Shown here: piece after piece, positions 8,973 through 14,536 of the stretch
Layout of the letters: each line of letters begins with the position of its first letter
Numbering within the stretch: position 1 is the first letter of the stretch
Source: Polyrhizophydium stewartii
Lineage: Eukaryota; Chytridiomycota; Chytridiomycetes; Rhizophydiales
DNA length: 14,536 nucleotides
Direction of reading: 5' to 3'
Assembly: GCA_027604665.1 (NCBI GenBank)
Contig: JADGIZ010000391.1
Location: 1-14,536, forward strand
The notes under the pieces: generated by a model
What the model saw: the letters and a program-made list of their open reading frames with translations, nothing else
Databases searched by the model: none
What the model was told of the DNA's origin: nothing
Program-made: the position numbers and the translations under genes

Positions 8973-8978
8973 TTTATT
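8973..8978 (-). terminator. Polyadenylation signal AATAAA (minus strand)
   Basis: Perfect AATAAA on the minus strand, 19-24 bases beyond the TAG of the minus-strand gene. It supports that gene's 3' end. Confidence 0.6.
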
Positions 8979-8996
8979 GATCTCGCCGTCGGCAGC

Positions 8997-9769
8997 CTAC
9001 TTCTTGCCCACGCGAGCTAGAGCTAGCAGCTGGCGCTCGCTGCGCCGACGCTGCTCGTCCTTTTTGGTGGCTGCAGTCAGGATGACGGTCGCGCGAGTGC
9101 GAAACTTTGTGAATGCTGCGCGGCGCCGGGCGGTGAAGCGAGCATCTGGAGTGCCGAAAGAGGTGTGAGACACTCGTTGCACGCCGACTCTGACTGGCGC
9201 GGCGGACGCGACGCACCGCACTCAGCAATCTCGAGAGCCAGCTGCTTGTCGGCTGCCTCGCGCTCTGCCTCGAGCTGAGCGAGACGCTGACCCATGGCAC
9301 ATGCCGAAGTCTGTCGCTGCAGGGTCAGATGCGTGGCGATCGTCTGTCTGCGATGGCCAGCAGACGGGACGCGCCTTGGCAATGACCATGCGCGCGAGCG
9401 TCTCGCGGCTGATGGCGGCCCACTCGCGGGTCATGAGGACGGCGATGGCGAGCAACTCCTCGACCGCGGGCTCGCTGGCCGACCGGCACATCGCACACGC
9501 AGCGTCAGCGCACTCGAAGCCGTATAGGCGTGAGACACGCGAGAGAGCGCACACGATGTTTGTCTGGGTGCGATAGAGGCTCTCGACGGCGCACCAGACG
9601 TGGGCGAGATGCTCGTCACAGCTCGCCGTGGCGGCAACGAGCTCGCTGTCGATGATGCTCTGCAGGGGCGCTGTGCAGTCACGTCTCGTGTCAGCTGTGG
9701 CTGCTGCGGCGCTGCTCCGAGCGGTGCGGATCCGGCGGGCTGCGTCCCTTGGACGGCGGCCGGATCCAT
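8997..9769 (-). CDS. Unrecognised protein with helical core, coiled coil and basic C-terminus
   Basis: Inferred exons (5' to 3' on the minus strand) are 9769-9683, 9659-9375, 9316-9217 and 9145-8997, giving about 206 residues. The start MDPAAVQGTQPAGS opens a Pro/Gln/Ala-rich leader. A helical middle follows (SIIDSELVAATASCDEH, VWCAVESLYRTQTNI, VEELLAIAVLMTREWAAISR). A short coiled coil (GQRLAQLEAEREAADKQLAL) leads to a very basic tail ending LALARVGKK. The intron at 9317-9374 is GC-AG with CTGAC just before the acceptor. The intron at 9146-9216 is gtgcgt...ccag. The first join is doubtful: the only gap is 23 bp, too short for a normal intron, so a one-base sequence error there is as likely. 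A 66-bp in-frame stretch (9475-9540) may also be spliced out. The size and helical make-up would suit a small subunit of a structural or adaptor complex, but I do not recognise the family. Confidence 0.6.
9317..9374 (-). other. GC-AG intron in the minus-strand coiled-coil gene
   Basis: The minus strand reads ATTGCCAAG|gcgcgt, ending catctgaccctgcag. Length is 58 bp, with a CTGAC branch-like site next to the acceptor. It joins MVIAK to RQTSACAMGQ in phase 0 and switches between two otherwise unconnected coding-like frames. Shorter alternatives (27-43 bp) exist but have poorer length and branch fit. Confidence 0.55.
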
Positions 9770-9840
9770 GGGCAGGCGTGGCAAGCGCGATGTGACGGCG
9801 GGTCGGGCGGCCCCAAAAACTCTCCCGCACTTTGACACCC
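9770..9840. promoter_or_regulatory. 71-bp head-to-head spacer between the minus-strand gene and TOM40
   Basis: The inferred start codons are 71 bp apart on opposite strands, implying a shared bidirectional promoter. No TATA box or other recognisable motif was seen. Confidence 0.45.
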
Positions 9841-11427
9841 ATGGCGAGCTCGTTCTGGAGCGTGTGGGACCGCCTTGCGGAGATGCGCAAGAACCTGAAC
9901 CTGCCGAGCCCCGGCAGCTTCGAGCAGCTGCACAAGGAAGTGCGAGGTGCGCATCCGCACTCCCCCGCGCTGCGCCCGGCCCGACCCCCGCTGTGGTCGG
10001 CCCCGCCGCCGCTGCTGTTGGCCGCACACGGCCTCGCTGGCGTGCAAGAAAACGCAGATCACTTTTGCGGCCGCGGGAGGCCACGCGGGCAGTCGCCGAC
10101 CGCCGCCCCACCGCGGCTGCAGCCCGGGCGGAGCAGGCGCACCGTCTGGCGTGCAGGCCGTGTGTCCGGCTGCAGGCCGTGCACTCGCGCCCGCCCGCTT
10201 CTGCCCCAGAGAGGCCTCTGCCGCGCGTCGCAGCGCCGGCCGACGAGCTGGCTGACCTTCCGCCGCTCTCGCAGGCACGCTGCCGACCAACTTCATGATC
10301 GAGGGCGCCCGCTTCGAGCTGCACTCGGTGCACAACCAGAACTTCCAGACGGGCCACAGCATGTCGTGGGGCAGCGCGCAGCAGCCGGCTGCGTACCAGT
10401 TCACGTCTGTGTTCACGACGCCGACGGTGCGCGGGATCGCTGTTGCAGTGCACGCTCGAATGCGTGCCGGGATCGTGCTGACTGGACCTGCTGCCTGCCA
10501 CGCCTGCGTGCGCTCGCTCGTGGCCCGCGCGCTCGCCAGACCACGCTCGTGGGCCAGGTCGACCACGACGGCTCGCTCAGCGCGCGCGCCAACTACAACT
10601 GGATCCCGCTACCGCCGCCGCCGGCGCCGCCCGTGCACCAGCACGAGAACAGCGCCGACCCGGCGCCAATCCCGCAGCAGCCCGAGCAGCCTCGCGTGAC
10701 GTCGACGACCAAGCTGCAGGCGATGCTGCCGAACCGGGCGTCTGCGCAGAGCACGATCCAGATCGAGCACGACCACACAGATCTCGACTGGTCGCTGAAC
10801 ATCAAGGCCGTCAACGCCAATCCCGTGGACGCGGCGCCGTCGTGGGCCAAGAGCAAGACGGACTCGTCCATCACGGGCACGTACTCGGTGTCGTATCTGC
10901 AGTCGGTCACCAAGTCGCTTGCCGTTGGCGCCGAGATGACGTACCAGCGCGCGGTGCCGGACATTGAGGAGCCGTCCATCTCGTACGCCGTGCGCTATGC
11001 CCCGCCTGCGTCGACGCTGCCTGCGCCGACGACGCTGCCGCCGGGCGTGCCGTCGCCGTTCCCGCCCGTGAACCCGCGCGACCCGACGCAGGTGCTCACG
11101 GCAACGTGGATGCCGAGCGTCGGCCTGCTCAATGCGTCCGCGTGGCGCCGCATCAACCAGCGCCTCGAGCTCGGCGCCGATCTGCAGCTCCTGATGACGC
11201 CGACGGCCGGCGGCCAGATGGGCCGGCGTGAGGGCATTGCCTCGGTTGGCTTCAAGCTCGACACGCTCAGCACCACGCTGCGCGCCATGCTCAGCTCGCA
11301 CGGCCAGGTCTCGGCCTTTCTCGAGGAGCGCATCTCGCCGGGCATCGGCCTGCAGCTGTCGGGCGAGATCGACTATGCCCGCAACAGCGCGGGCCGCGTC
11401 GGCTTTGGCTTCACCTTTGAGGCCTGA
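9841..11427 (+). CDS. TOM40: Mitochondrial import receptor subunit TOM40
   Basis: Exons 9841-9946, 10275-10426 and 10540-11427 give 381 residues. TOM40 is the beta-barrel channel of the outer-membrane translocase, through which nearly all nuclear-encoded mitochondrial proteins enter. The N-terminal helix region (LNLPSPGSFEQLHKEV) matches fungal TOM40 (LPNPGTFE...KEV). After the first join comes GTLPTNFMIEGARFEL, then the barrel strands. The second join gives TTLVGQVDHDGSLSARANYN, matching the family's GNVDNDGSLSGRFNY. The last strand (GRVGFGFTFEA) has the pattern of a beta-signal read by the sorting machinery. The introns are 328 bp (gtgcgc...gcag, phase 1) and 113 bp (gtgcgc...gccag, phase 0). 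Two proline-rich insertions, residues 108-137 and 240-268, look like enlarged loops between strands. The start is the first ATG and fits the family length. Confidence 0.92.
   Translation: MASSFWSVWDRLAEMRKNLNLPSPGSFEQLHKEVRGAHPHSPALRPARPPLWSAPPPLLLAAHGLAGVQENADHFCGRGRPRGQSPTAAPPRLQPGRSRRTVWRAGRVSGCRPCTRARPLLPQRGLCRASQRRPTSWLTFRRSRRHAADQLHDRGRPLRAALGAQPELPDGPQHVVGQRAAAGCVPVHVCVHDADGARDRCCSARSNACRDRADWTCCLPRLRALARGPRARQTTLVGQVDHDGSLSARANYNWIPLPPPPAPPVHQHENSADPAPIPQQPEQPRVTSTTKLQAMLPNRASAQSTIQIEHDHTDLDWSLNIKAVNANPVDAAPSWAKSKTDSSITGTYSVSYLQSVTKSLAVGAEMTYQRAVPDIEEPSISYAVRYAPPASTLPAPTTLPPGVPSPFPPVNPRDPTQVLTATWMPSVGLLNASAWRRINQRLELGADLQLLMTPTAGGQMGRREGIASVGFKLDTLSTTLRAMLSSHGQVSAFLEERISPGIGLQLSGEIDYARNSAGRVGFGFTFEA
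10603..10692 (+). other. Proline-rich loop insertion in TOM40
   Basis: Residues 108-137 are mostly Pro with His, Gln and Glu and interrupt the barrel after NYNW. A second proline-rich loop lies at 10999-11085 (residues 240-268). Confidence 0.6.
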
Positions 11428-11738
11428 GCGCCGGACACTCGCCCTGATGGTCTCTTTTATAGCCGCTGCTTGCCCCACCGCTCTCTTCCTGCCCCGCTCC
11501 CCCCTTCGCATGCTTTCGTTTCCTGGCTGGCTCGATTCAGTGAACTCACCCAAGCAAGACCAGCGCGTCTGCATCTGCTTTCTGCCCGTCGCCAAGGCGA
11601 TCGCTTCTGCTGCGAGGAATCGTCCTGCGCCATGTGCGACGGTGTTGGTGTGGCGGTGGCGGCGGGAGCGAGACCTTGCGCAAGCCGTGTTGCCAACAAC
11701 GGTCCTGGCGGCTCCTGCTGACGCGGTTGCCCGCGGAG
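11428..11738. other. Intergenic region between TOM40 and TSG101
   Basis: No gene seen. It is pyrimidine-rich (for example around 11480-11525), consistent with a promoter and 5' leader. No in-frame ATG precedes 11739 in the TSG101 frame back to 11634. Confidence 0.5.
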
Positions 11739-14415
11739 ATGGCGGACGCGGTTCACGAGTGGCTGCGACAAGTCCTGCGACCGGTGAGCGGCAGCCCCAC
11801 CCGCCCGGGGCTGCAGGGGGCTGCCGCCGCGGCGCCTGCCTCGCACCCGCACGCCAGGCAGACCCCGCAGGCAGCAGCAGCTCCGGCCGCGGCAGACGTC
11901 GTCGTCGCCGGCCGGCTGCATCCCCCCTGGCTGTCGGTCGCGGCGGGCTCTGCCACGACCAAGCAGCGCCGCGGCAGGTGGTCTCGGCGATCCGCTGCCG
12001 GGCGGGCCGCCGGGGCCGGCGTCACACCAGCACCTGCCTTGCGCCTGGCGCTCCGGCCGACTGCGGCTGCATGCCCGGGCTCCCTCTGCTGACGCCTGTG
12101 CTTGGGGTTGCTTCTGACACTCACCGCCTCTCGCAACGACTGCGACTGCCTCCACAACCTCTGGTCTCGGCGTCGGACGGCCCATGGCCCGCCTGCCCCC
12201 GCTTGCGCCTCCCCCTTCACCACCCATCACACCGCCGGCGCCGCACCGCTGGGTTTCCGGGAGCAGTACCAATCGCAGGAGCGCACTCTGCGCGACGTGG
12301 AGCATGTGCTGCGCGAGCACACGGGCCTGTCGCCCAAGACGGAGATGTACAGTTGCGTGTCCGCTCGAACGACGACGGCCTCGGCCCCGGTCTGCATCGT
12401 CTGTCCACGTAGCGCCGTGTGTTGATGCTGACATGCACGCTTGCCGCCCGGGGGATGCACACATGCACACGCACGCGCATGCGTGCGGTCGGTCGAACCC
12501 ACCAGCCGGCCTGGACGGCGGCCGGCAGATGATGCTGCTGTGCCTCGCGGGCACGATCCGGGTGGTGTTTGCCGGCAACGCATACAACATCCCCGTTGCG
12601 ATCTGGGTGCCGCTGCTGTACCCCGCGCAGCCGCCGTTTGTGCACGTCATGCCGACGCCGACGATGCTCATCAAGCCGTCCAAGCATGTGGACGTCAACG
12701 GCAAGGTCTACCATCCGTTTCTTGCGTTTTGGCACACGCGGCCTGATGTGCGTGGTGCTGTTGCCATTGATGCTGTTGATGCTGCTGCGACGGCGGCAGT
12801 GTGTCTGCCAGATGCGAGATGACAGAGACGCTGACTTTTGGTGCGTGGTTTGTGCAGTCGACGCTGTCCAACTTTGTGCGGATCATGCAGGATATCTTCT
12901 CGGCGGAGCCGCCAGTGTATGCGAGGCCGGCGGGAGCGCCGGCGCCACCCCCATCGCAGCAGCCGCAGCAGTCGCCGCCACCGCAGCAGCAACAGCAGCA
13001 GTCCACTGGATTCGCAGGCGGTGCACGGCCGAACCTGACGCAGCCTGGAATCGTGATCCCCGCGGCGCTGCCGTCGCCGTCCGGAAGCAGGATATCGTAT
13101 CTGCCCGTGTCGAAGCCGCCGCCGCCGCCACCGCCGCAGGGAGGCGGGAGCAGCCTGGGCAGCAACGGATTTACGCTGCCGATCTCGATCAGCCCGTCGC
13201 CGGGCTTGCCGTCGCTGTCCACGCCGCGGATCCCGACGGGCCGCATCTCACCGCAGCCAGGCGGAGGATCGAGTGGAGCAAGCAGCGGCGTCAACGGAGC
13301 CGGCGGCGGCCTTGCGCATCAAGGCATCGCGCACAACCCAGTGTGGAACGCGGCGGGATCATCTGTCGGGCCTGCAACGTCCGGGACGGTGACGCCGCCG
13401 CCGCTGATGCCCAAGCGTCCCGCGGCGTTGGTGCGTGGGACCCGAGCAAGGCGATGACGAGCGATGGCGAGAATGTGTGTGCTGATGCGACTCGACTGCA
13501 GAATCACGGCCCGCAGCAGCCGGGCAGCCCCCACCAGCAGACCCATCCGGCGTCGTTTCCGCGGCCCACGTCGACGCAGACGACTCACTCTGGCACGTCG
13601 GGGGCGTCGGCGAGTGAGCTGGATCTGCCAGTGATGCCCAAGTTTGCGGGAACCGTGTCGTCGGTGACGCCGCCGCCACGGCCGCCGCACGTGCCGGCGA
13701 TGCCGCAGCAGGACGAGGCGACCGTGCGGCGCAACGCCGTGCGCAACCGGCTGAACCAGCGGCTGCGGCAGGTGTCGGACGCGGTCGCACGCGACATGGA
13801 CCGGCTGGCGCAGATCAACAAGACGCTCAAGGAGCGCGAGCGGCACATTGCGGGCATGCACGCGTTTCTTTTGGACGCGGAGAAGCGGCTGCAGGCCGAG
13901 GTTGAGGAGCTCGAGGCACGGTGCAACGAGGTGCGCGAGTCGATTGCCAAGATCAAGGAGGAGCCTGACGTGGACGTGGAGACGTTTATTGTTGCCGCGA
14001 CGCCGCGCGACAACCAGTTGAGTGTCGAGTCGAGATCGCGAGGCACGGCCCGCCAGACGCTGACAGAGCCTCCCTGCGCGCGGGCAGGCTGCTTGAGCTT
14101 GTTGCCGAGGACCACGCGATCGACGACACGATCTACCAGCTCAACAAGGGCCTTGGGTCGTCGCACCTGCAGCACAATGTCACGTCGTTCCTGAAGGTGT
14201 GTGTCCGAGTCCGGATGCATTCGATTCGAGTGATGCTGGCTGACGCCGCCGTTGCGATGTTCGTGTGCGTGCGTGTGTGTGTGTGCGTGTGTGCGTGCGT
14301 GTGTGTGCGTGTGTTGGTGGGGCGCCAGAACGTGCGGGCGCTCGCGCGGGAGCAGTTCATGAAGCGGGCGCTGATCAAGACGATCCGCGAGACGGCGCGG
14401 CAGGAGGGGCAATGA
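11739..14415 (+). CDS. TSG101: ESCRT-I subunit TSG101/Vps23
   Basis: Seven exons (11739-11783, 12267-12351, 12506-12747, 12858-13430, 13502-14016, 14088-14196, 14329-14415) join in phase to give 551 residues. The protein binds ubiquitinated membrane cargo and PTAP-type partners and starts ESCRT sorting into multivesicular bodies. Residues 1-148 are the UEV domain: MADAVHEWLRQVLRP resembles yeast Vps23 VVNWLFKVIQP; AGTIRVVFAGNAYNIPVAIW matches human GTIPVPYRGNTYNIPICLW; KHVDVNGKVYHP matches KHVDANGKIYLP. It lacks an E2 catalytic Cys in that context, as expected. Residues 149-385 are a Pro/Gln/Gly/Ser-rich linker. Residues 386-470 are a coiled coil (NRLNQRLRQVSDAV onward). Residues 487-551 are the steadiness box (LLELVAEDHAIDDTIYQLNK, ending VRALAREQFMKRALIK). 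The first intron is 483 bp; its acceptor could be 12263 or 12266. Two donors are gttgcg and gttgag. Confidence 0.93.
12455..12487. repeat. 33-bp perfect alternating purine-pyrimidine tract
   Basis: From 12455 to 12487 every base alternates purine and pyrimidine (CA/TG and CG steps), inside TSG101 intron 2 and just before its acceptor. Such tracts favour left-handed Z-DNA. Confidence 0.75.
12955..13004 (+). repeat. CAG/CCG-rich tract coding Gln/Pro run in TSG101
   Basis: Imperfect CAG and CCN codons encode a Gln/Pro stretch with a terminal run of six Gln, in the disordered linker after the UEV domain. Confidence 0.7.
14263..14314. repeat. GT/GC dinucleotide tract in TSG101 intron 6
   Basis: An imperfect (GT)n tract with interspersed GC, about 52 bp, fills the 3' half of the 132-bp intron at 14197-14328 and ends 14 bp before the acceptor. 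Confidence 0.85.
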
Positions 14416-14536
14416 AGCGGCGCGGAGGCTCATGCGTGGGGGCGACGGCCCAGGGCTGTGCCGCGCGGGCGGCGGCGCGGCGGGCGCGGGCGGGGTGCGG
14501 CCTGCGCAGGCGCACGAAGCCGACGCAGGCTCCGGG
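14416..14536. other. GC-rich tail, no gene seen
   Basis: Sequence after the TSG101 stop. It is extremely GC-rich, with no polyadenylation hexamer and no supported coding frame up to the window edge. Confidence 0.5.

Noticed and set aside
11454..11461. TATAAAAG on the minus strand between TOM40 and TSG101
   Set aside because: It would drive transcription into TOM40 antisense; no minus-strand gene is supported there, so chance is likelier.
10609..11595. 328-residue minus-strand open frame opposite TOM40
   Set aside because: Arg/Ala/Gly-rich shadow of the TOM40 exon; GC-rich coding DNA leaves the antisense frame free of stops. No family features.
12440..12500. CRISPR-like or tandem array suggested by repeated GCACAC/GCACGC units
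   Set aside because: Units are simple alternating dinucleotides with no repeat-spacer structure; this is eukaryotic intron sequence.
11457..12704. 415-residue minus-strand open frame opposite TSG101 introns and exons
   Set aside because: Low-complexity Arg/Gly/Ala composition and overlap with UEV exons that are clearly coding on the other strand.
13585..14433. 282-residue minus-strand open frame opposite the TSG101 coiled coil
   Set aside because: Contains a Thr-His run from the GT tract and has no recognisable domain; antisense shadow.

Overview
The window is GC-rich eukaryotic nuclear DNA with compact genes. The genes are broken by many short introns (mostly 58-113 bp) whose exons join in phase. 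The gene set is a class C (GABA-B-like) receptor, a PLOD-type glycosyltransferase, an F-box/ankyrin-like protein, COQ2, mitochondrial uL3, TOM40 and TSG101/Vps23. Together with short introns carrying CTGAC/CTAAC branch-like sites, this suggests a zoosporic fungus, most likely a chytrid. The F-box/ankyrin protein resembles families I associate with Rhizophydiales chytrids such as Polyrhizophydium. The taxon is inference, not proof.

Layout, left to right. 1-545 (-): 5' part of a type II membrane glycosyltransferase running off the left edge. 546-812: divergent intergenic region with a 30-bp direct repeat pair. 813-3615 (+): class C GPCR in at least 10 exons, with no visible start and no N-terminal ligand-binding lobe. 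3867-4060 (+): probable last exon of a small unrecognised gene, followed by AATAAA. 4061-4632: intergenic or 5' leader. 4633-6138 (+): single-exon F-box-like/ankyrin-like protein. 6360-7654 (-): COQ2, two exons. 7690-8928 (+): mitochondrial ribosomal protein uL3, three exons, only 35 bp from the COQ2 start. 8997-9769 (-): unrecognised coiled-coil/basic protein, convergent with uL3 and divergent from TOM40. 9841-11427 (+): TOM40, three exons. 11428-11738: intergenic. 11739-14415 (+): TSG101/Vps23, seven exons. 14416-14536: GC-rich tail with no feature seen.

Three neighbouring genes (COQ2, uL3m, TOM40) act in mitochondria: ubiquinone synthesis, organelle translation and outer-membrane protein import. 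TSG101 is the ESCRT-I subunit that sorts ubiquitinated cargo at endosomes, and receptors such as the GPCR are typical ESCRT cargo, although nothing here links them beyond proximity.

The most unusual signal is in splicing. Three of about 22 inferred introns start with GC instead of GT, and many others use a GTGCG donor. The truncated receptor beside the repeat pair, and the two head-to-head gene pairs separated by 35 and 71 bp, are the other points worth checking. All exon joins were worked out by eye from reading frame and splice-site fit; none is backed by transcripts.
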